NCBI RefSeq assembly: GCF_003054285.1 | Contig: NZ_QBKS01000001.1 | Coordinates: 2,232,001 to 2,296,000 of the forward strand | DNA: 64,000 nt | Reading direction: 5' to 3' | DNA from: Litoreibacter ponti | GTDB taxonomy: Bacteria; Pseudomonadota; Alphaproteobacteria; Rhodobacterales; Rhodobacteraceae | Shown: piece after piece, positions 8,439 to 16,162 of the stretch | How positions within the stretch are numbered: position 1 is the first letter of the stretch | Layout: each line of letters starts with the position of its first letter | Notes under the pieces: generated by a model | Told to the model about the DNA's origin: nothing | The model's database searches: none | What the model saw: only the letters and a program-made list of their open reading frames with translations | Position numbers and translations under genes: made by a program

Positions 8439-9521
8439 TTAGTGTGGGAACGGCCAAAGCCGCAGTTTCTCTTTCGCCAGCCGCCAAAGCTGCGCCAGCC
8501 CATGCGGCTCGACGATCAGGAACATGATGATCAGCCCGCCCACGATCACAAGCTGCAAATGCGCCGCCAGATCCGTGGGCCAGCCCAGCATGCCCACGAG
8601 CACGTTCTTCAAGAACACCGGCAGCAGCACCAGGAAGGCCGCGCCCGCAAAGGACCCGAAGATCGAGCCGAGGCCGCCGATGATGACCATGAACAGGACA
8701 AGGAACGACTTGTCGATGCCGAAGCTCTCGCCCACTTCCGCGGCACCCAGATAGACGCTGAAGAACAGCGCCCCCGCGATGCCCACGAAGAAGCCCGAGA
8801 CCGCAAAGGCGGTGAGCTTCGACATCATCGGGTTCACCCCGATGATCTCGGCCGCGATATCCATGTCCCGGATCGCCATCCATTTGCGACCGACCGAGCC
8901 GCGCGTCAGGTTGCGTGCGATGACAGCGGCCAGCGTCACGAAGATCAGGCAAATCATGTATTTTGCCCAGGCCTCGGTATTGGGCCCCGTGACGATGATC
9001 CCGAAGACCGAGCGCTCCGGCGCGGAAATCTGGCCCGACGCCGAGTAGTTGTAGAACCACGGCACCTTGTTGAACAGCCAGACGAGGAAGAACTGCGCGG
9101 CCAAGGTCGCCACGGCCAGATAGAAGCCTTTGATCCGCAGCGACGGCAGGCCGAACAGGGTCACGACCCCCGCCGTGATCAGGCCGGCGATTGGCACATG
9201 GATCAGCATCGAGACCTCGGGGAAGGCCGTCATCAGCTTGTAGACCGCATAGGCCCCCACCGCCATGAACGCCCCTGTCCCCAGCGAGACCTGCCCGCAA
9301 TAGCCCGTCAGGATGTTCAACCCGATGGCCGCAATGGCGTAGATCAGGAAGGGCACGAAGACCGCGTTGGCCCAGTAATCGTTGATCACGAACGGGATGA
9401 CCAGAAACGCCACCGCCAGCACAATGTAGTAGCGATACCGGTCGAACTTGATCGGGAAGGTCTGGCTGTCTTGTTGGTAGGTGGTCGAGAAATCACCGGC
9501 TTCACGGTAAAACATCAGCAC
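8439..9521 (-). CDS. livM: Branched-chain amino acid-type ABC transporter permease LivM
   Basis: A 360-residue inner-membrane permease with multiple hydrophobic helices. Recognisable elements are LNILTGYCGQVSLGTGAFMAVGAYA, the cytoplasmic GRKWMAIRDMDIAAEIIGVN loop (the EAA-like ATPase-contact motif of LivM), and FGSFAGAAFLVLLP. An N-terminal extension of about 35 residues precedes the first membrane segment. It lies 72 bases downstream of livH and 68 upstream of livK in a co-directional run. Confidence 0.92.
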   Translation of the reverse strand: MLMFYREAGDFSTTYQQDSQTFPIKFDRYRYYIVLAVAFLVIPFVINDYWANAVFVPFLIYAIAAIGLNILTGYCGQVSLGTGAFMAVGAYAVYKLMTAFPEVSMLIHVPIAGLITAGVVTLFGLPSLRIKGFYLAVATLAAQFFLVWLFNKVPWFYNYSASGQISAPERSVFGIIVTGPNTEAWAKYMICLIFVTLAAVIARNLTRGSVGRKWMAIRDMDIAAEIIGVNPMMSKLTAFAVSGFFVGIAGALFFSVYLGAAEVGESFGIDKSFLVLFMVIIGGLGSIFGSFAGAAFLVLLPVFLKNVLVGMLGWPTDLAAHLQLVIVGGLIIMFLIVEPHGLAQLWRLAKEKLRLWPFPH

Positions 9522-9593
9522 GCTCCCCTAGTGAAGGTCTGTGGGCGGGTGGGTGTCGTCGAGCCCCGCGAGACGCGGTCACTCGAACAAAGA

Positions 9594-10580
9594 TCAAACA
9601 CGCTCAATGATCTTCTCCCCAAACAACCCCTGCGGGCGGAACACCAGAAAGACCAGCGCCAGAACGTAGGCGAACCAGTTCTCGGTCGCGCCGCCCACCA
9701 TCGGACCGATGAGAAACTCGAACAGTTTCTCGCCCACCCCGATGATCAGCCCGCCGACAATCGCGCCCGGAATGGACGTAAATCCACCCAGCATCAGCAC
9801 CGGCAGCGCCTTCAGCGCAATGAGCGACAGCGAGAACTGCACGCCCGACTTTGCCCCCCACATGATGCCTGCGACCAGCGCCACAAAGCCTGCAATCGAC
9901 CAGACCAGGATCCAGATGTAATTCAGCGAAATGCCCACCGACAGGGCCGCCTGGTGGTCATCGGCCACCGCGCGCAGCGCCCGGCCCTGCTTGGTGTATT
10001 GAGAAAACGTGATCAGGGCGGCCACCAGAATGATCGCCACAATCGTGGCCGAGATATCAAGGTTGTCGATGAAGAACCCGTATCCGAACGCCTCAAAGGT
10101 CGTGATATCGATCCAGTCGTTGATCCCTTGCGGAAGGCCCACATCCAGCTTCTTGATGTCCGCGCCCCACATCAGATCGCCCACGCCCTCCAGGAAGAAG
10201 GCAAGGCCGATGGTCGCCATGAACAGGATGATCGGCTCTTGGTTGACCAGATGGCGGAAGATGAACCGCTGCACGGCCCACGCGAAGACGACCATGACCC
10301 CGATAGTCAATATGATCGCCAGCAACGCAGGCACGTGCCAGCCGAAATGGTGGATTTCCGTCCCGAATATCGCGTTGATCAGGTGGCTGAACGGCACCTG
10401 CCCTTCCATGATCCCCACAAGGGTCAGCGCCGCAAACAGCGCCATGACCCCTTGGGCGTAGTTGAAGATGCCCGATGCCTTGAAGATCAGCACAAAGCCC
10501 AGCGCCACCAGCGCATACAGCACGCCTGCCATCAGCCCGTTCAGGGTCACTTCCATCGCAAAGAGTAGCTGCTCAGGCAT
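9594..10580 (-). CDS. livH: Branched-chain amino acid-type ABC transporter permease LivH
   Basis: A 328-residue inner-membrane permease. LNGLMAGVLYALVALGFVLIFKASGIFNYAQGVMAL near the N-terminus and GRALRAVADDHQAALSVGISLN in the cytoplasmic loop are diagnostic of LivH; the end LVFRPQGLFGEKIIERV is typical. A large central segment (GTEIHHFGWHVP and after) resembles the subclass linked with aromatic or acyl substrates, though this is only suggestive. It is 17 bases downstream of the small secreted protein gene. Confidence 0.92.
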   Translation of the reverse strand: MPEQLLFAMEVTLNGLMAGVLYALVALGFVLIFKASGIFNYAQGVMALFAALTLVGIMEGQVPFSHLINAIFGTEIHHFGWHVPALLAIILTIGVMVVFAWAVQRFIFRHLVNQEPIILFMATIGLAFFLEGVGDLMWGADIKKLDVGLPQGINDWIDITTFEAFGYGFFIDNLDISATIVAIILVAALITFSQYTKQGRALRAVADDHQAALSVGISLNYIWILVWSIAGFVALVAGIMWGAKSGVQFSLSLIALKALPVLMLGGFTSIPGAIVGGLIIGVGEKLFEFLIGPMVGGATENWFAYVLALVFLVFRPQGLFGEKIIERV

Positions 10581-10597
10581 GCACGCCTCCTGTCAGA

Positions 10598-11149
10598 TCA
10601 CGATTCAAGGTCGGTCTCCTTTACGGAAATACTGCCATGGGTCGGCCAGACTTCCAGCACCACTTCAAGCACCGGCTCACGCCAAAGATGCGAATGCAGG
10701 ACGCGCCGCTCAAAAAGGATGTCCTGATAGGGCTCTTGGGAAACCTCGATCAGTCGATACCGATCCAGCGCCTGTTGCGCATCGAAATGGGCAATCGCGT
10801 TATCAATTATCTTGTGGCGCGTATTTGAAAGCGGGCCGTTGGCGTTGAAGGTTGTCTCGACGCCAACCCCATCGCAACCTGTGATGTGTCCGTTGTCGCG
10901 CGACACGCTCAGCCGAAGCAGATCATTTAGAAACAGCTCGGACGTCCCGTAGCTCCTGCTGACTTCGAACCCGTCGGTCCTCGGAGCCTCGAAATTCTCC
11001 ATCGGCACCAGACAGCGTGCCTCAAACTCGTCCCAGGCACCCGCCTGCGCGCCGCACACCGAAACCATCACTAGCCCTAGTGGTCCGACGATCTGCCCGA
11101 CACAAAGCCGACGCAAAGCCGACAGGTATCCGACGCCCGCTTCAATCAT
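10598..11149 (-). CDS. Small secreted protein of unknown function inside the Liv operon
   Basis: A 183-residue protein starting MIEAGVGYLSALRRL, chosen because this ATG overlaps the end of livG by 8 bases (translational coupling) and is followed by a signal-like hydrophobic stretch (about 12-37) ending CGAQAGAW. The mature part contains two or three cysteines (EARCLVPMENF, ITGCDGVGV) and otherwise no recognised domain; it looks like a small beta-rich periplasmic protein. It separates livG from livH, a position normally without a gene, so it may be an accessory to this transporter. Confidence 0.65.
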   Translation of the reverse strand: MIEAGVGYLSALRRLCVGQIVGPLGLVMVSVCGAQAGAWDEFEARCLVPMENFEAPRTDGFEVSRSYGTSELFLNDLLRLSVSRDNGHITGCDGVGVETTFNANGPLSNTRHKIIDNAIAHFDAQQALDRYRLIEVSQEPYQDILFERRVLHSHLWREPVLEVVLEVWPTHGSISVKETDLES

Positions 11150-11987
11150 GCGACACCCCGAGATAGGCGTCGATGACCTCTTGGTTGTTGCGCACCTCGT
11201 CGGGCGTCCCATCGCCGATCTTGCGACCATAATCCATCACGACCACCCGGTCCGACAGGTCCATCACGACGCCCATGTCATGCTCGATCAGTGCAATCGT
11301 GGTGCCGAATTCATCGTTCACATCGAGGATAAAGCGGGACATGTCTTCCTTCTCCTCGACATTCATCCCGGCCATAGGTTCGTCTAATAACAAGAGCTTA
11401 GGCTCTGCGGCCAGCGCGCGCGCCAGCTCCACCCGCTTCTTCAGACCGTAGGGCAGCCGCCCCACGGGCGTCTTGCGGATCGCTTGGATTTCAAGAAAGT
11501 CGATGATCTTTTCGACGACTTCGCGGTTCTCCACTTCTTCGCGCTCGGCCTTGCCCTTCCAGATCATCTGGGAGAACAGCCCCGTTTTCATATGGGTCAG
11601 CCGCCCGGTCATCACGTTGTCGAGAACCGTCATCCCTTCGAACAAAGCAATATTCTGAAACGTCCGCGCAATCCCCTGCTGCGCCACCTGATAAGGCTTC
11701 ATCGGCGGGCGTTTAGAGCCGCGAAACCACACCTCGCCTTCCTGAGGGTTGTAGAAGCCGGACACCACATTCAGCATCGAAGACTTCCCCGCCCCGTTCG
11801 GCCCGATGATGGCGCGGATCTCGCCCTCATGGATGTCGAAGGAGATATCCTTGATGGCCACGACCCCGCCAAACCGCAGGGTAATGTTCTTCATTTCCAT
11901 CAGGGTATCACCGATCTGGCGCCCATCTGCGGTGGTGTAGTTGCCGGACATCGCGTTCATCGCGCAGTGATCTCCATTTGGTCCCAA
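11142..11987 (-). CDS. livG: Branched-chain amino acid-type ABC transporter ATP-binding protein LivG
   Basis: A LivG-type ATPase of 281 residues or slightly less. Walker A is GPNGAGKSS, the signature region is LPYGLKKRVELARAL, Walker B is LLLLDEPMAGM and the H-loop is IEHDM. Methionines at positions 10, 13 and 30 are alternative starts; the region before MEMKNITLRFGG is probably not structured. In this family the LPYG signature replaces LSGG. It sits 64 bases downstream of the acyl-CoA ligase gene. Confidence 0.93.
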   Translation of the reverse strand: MGPNGDHCAMNAMSGNYTTADGRQIGDTLMEMKNITLRFGGVVAIKDISFDIHEGEIRAIIGPNGAGKSSMLNVVSGFYNPQEGEVWFRGSKRPPMKPYQVAQQGIARTFQNIALFEGMTVLDNVMTGRLTHMKTGLFSQMIWKGKAEREEVENREVVEKIIDFLEIQAIRKTPVGRLPYGLKKRVELARALAAEPKLLLLDEPMAGMNVEEKEDMSRFILDVNDEFGTTIALIEHDMGVVMDLSDRVVVMDYGRKIGDGTPDEVRNNQEVIDAYLGVSHD

Positions 11988-12051
11988 ATACTCGCGTCGG
12001 AGGCCTCGCGGGATGGCGGGCGGGGCGAAAGCGCAGCTGTGCGTCGCATCG

Positions 12052-14082
12052 TCATTCCGCCGCGACTTTCATGGGTTCGGCCACCTTGGCGTCCCGCACT
12101 TCGAGGGTCGCCTTGATCTTGCCTTTCCGCCCGTCCTCGTAGGTCACTTCCGTCTCTGTGTAGACAGACGACGAGCCATCGTAGAGCGCGGTAATCAGAT
12201 CGGCATATTTCTCTTCGATGATCCGACGGCGCACCTTCTGTGTGCGGGTCAATTCGCCGTCATCGGCATCAAGCTGTTTGTGCAGCACCAGAAAGCGATG
12301 CACCTGGCAGCCTGACAGCATCGGGTCCTCCGCCACGCTCGCATTCACCTCTTCGATATGGCCCTGGATCGTCGCCAGCACCTGCGGGTGTCCGGCGAGT
12401 TCCAGGTAGCTTGAATATGCGATGTTGTTGCGCTCCGCCCAGTTACCCACCGCTGTCAGGTCGATATTGATGAAGGCTGTGCACATCTCGCGGCCATTGC
12501 CGAAGACGACGGCCTCCAGAATATTCGGAAAGAATTTAAGCTTATTCTCAACGTATTTCGGCGCAAACAGGGAACCATCCGCCATTTTGCCCACGTCCTT
12601 GGCGCGATCGATAATACGCAAGTGGCCCGAACCCTCTTCGATGAAGCCCGCATCCCCCGTCGCGACCCAACCTTCGGCGTCCTTGGTAGACGCCGTGCTC
12701 TCGTCGTTCTTGAAATAGCGCACGAAGACGCCGGGCGAGCGGTAGAACACCTCGCCATTATCAGCGATTTTCAGCTCCACGCCCGGCGACGGTACACCCA
12801 CCGTGTCGGACCGAACTTCGCCATCGGGCTGTTGAGTGATGAAGACCGACGCTTCCGTCTGACCGTAAAGCTGCTTCAGGTTGATCCCGAGAGAGCGGTA
12901 GAAATCGAAAATCTCCGGCCCGATGGCCTCACCCGCGGTGTATCCGACGCGCACACGGCTGAAGCCAAGCGTGTTCTTAAGTGGTCCATAAACCAGCAAA
13001 TCGCCCAGCTTGTATTTCAGCCTGTCACCGAAGCTGACGGGACGCCCGTCCAGCAGGTCCGGGCCGACCTTCTTGGCATGGGCCATGAAGTGGTGGAACA
13101 GCCATTTCTTGAAACGGCCCGCATCCTCCATCCGGATCATCACATCCGTGAGCTGTGTCTCGAACACGCGTGGCGGAGCGAAGTAATATGTCGGCCCGAT
13201 CTCGCGCAAATCGTGATGCATCGTCGCCGGGCTCTCGGGGCAGTTCACGCAGAACCCGGTCCAATAGGCCTGCCCGATCGAGAAGATGAAATCCCCGACC
13301 CACGCCATCGGCAGATAGGCCAAAATGTCATCATCGGCGCGCAAGTGGTCAAATTCGGCTGACGCTCTCGACGTCTCAATGATGTTGCGATTGGACAGCA
13401 CGACGCCCTTGGGCTTTCCCGTCGTGCCGGAGGTGTAAAGCATCACGCATGTATCGTCGTAGGTCTGGCGGTCTTGACGCGCGCGAAGCTCGGCCTTGTC
13501 GCCATCGGCACGGCCCTTTTCCTGCAGTTTCTGGAACTGCGTCAGGTGCTCCGGGTCGTATTTCCGCATCCCGCGCGGGTCGAGATAGATCATCTTCTCG
13601 ACGCCCGGCACCTGCTCCTTGATCTCGAGCACCTTGTCGACCTGCTCTTGGTCCTGCGCCACGACAAAGCGCGCTCCGCAGTGGTCCAGAACATAGGCAA
13701 TCTCTTCGGCCACGGCATCCTGATAGAGTGGCACCGGCACCGCGCCCACCATCTGCGCCGCCACAAGCGACCAATAGAGGTAAGGCCGGTTGCGTCCGAT
13801 GATTGCCACGTGGTCGCCTTCGTTCACGCCAAGGGTGAGCAGGCCCAGTGCAAGCGCTTCGATCTCGTCCGCGGTCTCAGCCCAGGTCCAGCTTTGCCAG
13901 ATCCCGAACTCCTTTTCGCGATACGCCGGAGACCCGCCAAAAGACGCAACATTGCGCGCCAAAAGGCGCGGCAACGTGGTCAGCTCACCTGATCCAGATG
14001 CTGTGTCAGCCAAATTTTCCTCCCAAGTCGGTCTTGCTCCGACGTCGGGCTTTTCGCCCTGTCCCACGATACTGAGACTCAT
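12052..14082 (-). CDS. AMP-dependent long-chain acyl-CoA synthetase
   Basis: A 676-residue adenylate-forming ligase that activates a carboxylic acid to its CoA thioester through an acyl-AMP. The P-loop YTSGTTGKPKG (216-226), LYGQTEASVF, ATGDAGFIEEG and the hinge DRAKDVGKMADGS are all present. Its length and the C-terminal RRIIEEKYADLITALYDG region place it near the FadD15/long-chain synthetase branch. It is the first gene of the Liv run, just behind an inverted-repeat operator (14108-14121). Substrate is likely a fatty or aryl-aliphatic acid brought in by the co-encoded transporter; this is inference. Confidence 0.88.
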   Translation of the reverse strand: MSLSIVGQGEKPDVGARPTWEENLADTASGSGELTTLPRLLARNVASFGGSPAYREKEFGIWQSWTWAETADEIEALALGLLTLGVNEGDHVAIIGRNRPYLYWSLVAAQMVGAVPVPLYQDAVAEEIAYVLDHCGARFVVAQDQEQVDKVLEIKEQVPGVEKMIYLDPRGMRKYDPEHLTQFQKLQEKGRADGDKAELRARQDRQTYDDTCVMLYTSGTTGKPKGVVLSNRNIIETSRASAEFDHLRADDDILAYLPMAWVGDFIFSIGQAYWTGFCVNCPESPATMHHDLREIGPTYYFAPPRVFETQLTDVMIRMEDAGRFKKWLFHHFMAHAKKVGPDLLDGRPVSFGDRLKYKLGDLLVYGPLKNTLGFSRVRVGYTAGEAIGPEIFDFYRSLGINLKQLYGQTEASVFITQQPDGEVRSDTVGVPSPGVELKIADNGEVFYRSPGVFVRYFKNDESTASTKDAEGWVATGDAGFIEEGSGHLRIIDRAKDVGKMADGSLFAPKYVENKLKFFPNILEAVVFGNGREMCTAFINIDLTAVGNWAERNNIAYSSYLELAGHPQVLATIQGHIEEVNASVAEDPMLSGCQVHRFLVLHKQLDADDGELTRTQKVRRRIIEEKYADLITALYDGSSSVYTETEVTYEDGRKGKIKATLEVRDAKVAEPMKVAAE

Positions 14083-14107
14083 ATCTTCCTAGGTCAATTA
14101 AATTTTT

Positions 14108-14121
14108 TGAACGGGCGTTCA
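14108..14121. promoter_or_regulatory. Inverted-repeat operator upstream of the acyl-CoA ligase/Liv operon
   Basis: TGAACG-GG-CGTTCA is a perfect 6+2+6 inverted repeat, 26-39 bases before the ligase ATG. The core AACGNNCGTT is of the kind recognised by TetR-family repressors of acyl- or phenylacetyl-CoA metabolism (for example the PaaR type). No TetR gene is in the window, so the regulator would be encoded elsewhere. Confidence 0.5.
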
Positions 14122-14167
14122 TATAGCGCCTCTTCGCGAGGCCACGGAGCTGTGCTAGCGTAACCGG

Positions 14168-14332
14168 ATGGATATTCTATCGCTTGTCTTTTACGCCATT
14201 GTTTGCGGCCTTCTGAGTGTGTTTGCACCAAATTTCGGCTCGACTGCCACCCGCATGGGGATCGGCGCGGTTGTTGGCATCGCGGCTGCGGCCTTACTCC
14301 CGATGATCCGCGGGGTATTCGGCGGCTATTGA
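14168..14332 (+). CDS. Small hydrophobic membrane protein (54 aa)
   Basis: MDILSLVFYAIVCGLLSVF begins a 54-residue protein with two predicted membrane segments (about 3-20 and 30-46) around a short polar loop (APNFGSTATRMG), ending FGGY. The sequence composition and clean start/stop suggest a real small membrane protein; I recognise no named family. No strong ribosome binding site is visible. Its 3' end overlaps the convergent carbamoylase gene by 7 bases, and it is divergent from the acyl-CoA ligase gene, so its promoter shares the region of the operator. Confidence 0.6.
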   Translation: MDILSLVFYAIVCGLLSVFAPNFGSTATRMGIGAVVGIAAAALLPMIRGVFGGY

Positions 14333-15507
14333 GCGACCGCCCGTGCCAGCGTCTCCACCCCCGCGATCAGGTCTGCCTCGGCGGTGTCTTCCGCAAAATC
14401 GTGGCTGATGCCACCAATGGATGGCACGAACAGCATCGCGACCGGAAGTCTCCGGGCCACATTCGTTGCATCATGGAGCGCGCCAGACGGCATGTGCCGC
14501 CACTTGCCCGGCGCGACCTGGTCGGCCGCCGACGCCAGCCTCAACTGCAATCCCGTGTCCATCGCCACCGGATCAAGGCCCAAAAGCGGGCCATACTCCA
14601 GTGCCAAACCCAACTGCTCCGCAACTTCGCCGATCACGTCGCGGATCACCTCTTCCATCCGCGCCAGTCGTTCCAGATCGCCATCCCGCCATTGCATCGA
14701 GAAGACCACCTTGCCCGGCACGATGCTCGATGCGTTTGGCGACACGCTCACATGCCCGATTGTCCAGACGGAGGTCGGGGTCACAACGTTGCGCAACCGC
14801 TCCTCCAGCCCAACCGCGATCCGCGCAAGCCCCTGAACCGCGTCCCGCCGCAAATGCATGGGCGTCGTGCCCGCATGGTTCTGCTGTCCCGTCAGCGTCA
14901 CGCGCATATCGCGAATACCCACGATGTCGGTGACGACGCCCAGCGTTTCGCCCGCCTGATCCAGCACAGGCCCCTGCTCGATATGCGCCTCGATGAAACC
15001 GGTGAAGCGCGACGCGTCAACTGGCCCGCTGGTCAGATGTTCCATGCGGGCGCGGGCTTCAGCGAAGCTCACGCCAGAATGGTCCAGCAGCGCGTCGGCC
15101 TCCGCCAACTCGAGCCCACCTGACCAGACCGCACTTCCGGTCGTCACCCCGAAGCGACCTTCCTCGTCCTGAAACGAGACGACCGAGACCGGCGGCCCAC
15201 CCCGCTCCGCGCTGGCCCGAGACACCTCCAATGCCGCAATTACGCCAAACGCGCCATCCAGCCAGCCACCTTCGGGCTGGCTGTCAGTGTGAGACCCCAT
15301 CAGCAGGCTCTGCCCGTCACGAAGCCCAAACAGATTTCCGACCTCGTCAAACCGCGTTGCGAGCCCAGCCTCCGACATCCGCTCCGCCAGCCAGATGCGT
15401 GCGGCGATGTCCGGCTCCGAATAGGCGGGCCGCACAACCCCGGAGCCCGAGGCGCCGAAGCTGCGCAAATGGTGAAGGTCGGACAGGAAACGCTCGGCGT
15501 TGATCAT
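14326..15507 (-). CDS. N-carbamoyl-L-amino acid hydrolase / allantoate amidohydrolase family (M20)
   Basis: A 393-residue zinc amidohydrolase of the M20 hydantoinase/carbamoylase group. Metal motifs are GSHTDSQPEGGWLDGAFGV (His and Asp ligands), the QDEEGRFG glutamate pair and HIEQGPVLD. The family removes the carbamoyl or ureido group from N-carbamoyl amino acids, allantoate or ureidoglycolate. The start at 15507 (MINAERFLSDL) is chosen because the conserved family N-terminus begins there and the preceding frame is arginine/alanine-rich. No purine-degradation genes are adjacent, so the exact substrate is open. Confidence 0.85.
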   Translation of the reverse strand: MINAERFLSDLHHLRSFGASGSGVVRPAYSEPDIAARIWLAERMSEAGLATRFDEVGNLFGLRDGQSLLMGSHTDSQPEGGWLDGAFGVIAALEVSRASAERGGPPVSVVSFQDEEGRFGVTTGSAVWSGGLELAEADALLDHSGVSFAEARARMEHLTSGPVDASRFTGFIEAHIEQGPVLDQAGETLGVVTDIVGIRDMRVTLTGQQNHAGTTPMHLRRDAVQGLARIAVGLEERLRNVVTPTSVWTIGHVSVSPNASSIVPGKVVFSMQWRDGDLERLARMEEVIRDVIGEVAEQLGLALEYGPLLGLDPVAMDTGLQLRLASAADQVAPGKWRHMPSGALHDATNVARRLPVAMLFVPSIGGISHDFAEDTAEADLIAGVETLARAVAQ

Positions 15508-15570
15508 CGCGCAACTATGGCGCGCGCATCCGCTCCCAGCAAGCCGACGGCGACAATGACGCGCGTCGGG

Positions 15571-15651
15571 GGAGTTTGCCCGCGTGGCTGAGGGCGCAGC
15601 CCTCAAATCACGCAAAAGCATCGCGGGCGCGTCAGCGCACCTTGAGGTCAC
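15571..15651. repeat. Dispersed structured repeat, copy 2
   Basis: Second copy of the element at 121-205, 15.4 kb away. The outer arms GCCCGCG (15578-15584) and CGCGGGC (15622-15628) are identical to copy 1. The inner hairpin TGAGGGC-GCA-GCCCTCA (15589-15605) differs in sequence from copy 1 but remains fully paired and is one base pair shorter. It lies between the divergent starts of the carbamoylase gene and a small membrane protein gene. Confidence 0.75.
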
Positions 15652-15751
15652 GACCGCTGCAAAAGCGCATAACGCAGATGCAGCTTTGGGCAATTTCCGC
15701 AGGCACGGCCGCCGCGTATGTGCCGCCCATCACTGCAAAAGGACTTCCATT

Positions 15752-16162
15752 ATGCCCCGCACGCACACGCAAACCGCCACGCTGCTCTCCGCGCTCTGGC
15801 TCGCCTATATCTTCAACATCATCTTCCGCGACATTCACGAATTTATCCGCCCCGGCGTCCTGCAAGAGGTCCTGACCGACTCGCTCAACGGCACGCTCCT
15901 GAACGAAGGTCTGCTGTTGATCGGTGGAATTCTGGTCAACATTCCAATCGCGATGATCGTGCTCAGCGTCGCGCTCTCGCCTGTCGCATCACGGCGCGCA
16001 AACCTGATCGCCCTTCCGCTGTCAGGCATCATGGCCGTGCTTACAATGCCGTTTCCGGGCAGCTCAGCCGATTGGTTTCACGCCTTTGGCGAGCTCTGCA
16101 TCCTCGCCTATGCCGCCCATATCGCGTGGGTCTGGCAGCCGCGTTATTCCGCGGCCACCTGA
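15752..16162 (+). CDS. Four-TM membrane protein (possibly DUF6326-like)
   Basis: A 136-residue integral membrane protein starting MPRTHTQTATLLSALWLAYIF, with about four hydrophobic segments (12-30, 48-75, 85-103, 112-130). The layout IFRDIHEFIRPGVLQE...IPIAMIVLSVAL...RRANLIALPLSG resembles the DUF6326 family by eye, without a known function. The ATG at 15752 has a weak AAAGGA site upstream. Its last 19 bases overlap the 3' end of the convergent formate dehydrogenase gene. The dispersed repeat lies about 100 bases upstream. Confidence 0.75.
   Translation: MPRTHTQTATLLSALWLAYIFNIIFRDIHEFIRPGVLQEVLTDSLNGTLLNEGLLLIGGILVNIPIAMIVLSVALSPVASRRANLIALPLSGIMAVLTMPFPGSSADWFHAFGELCILAYAAHIAWVWQPRYSAAT

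Noticed and set aside
8334..10568. 744-codon plus-strand open frame opposite livH and livM
   Set aside because: Antisense shadow of two clear permease genes; composition rich in His, Arg, Asp and Gln without domains.
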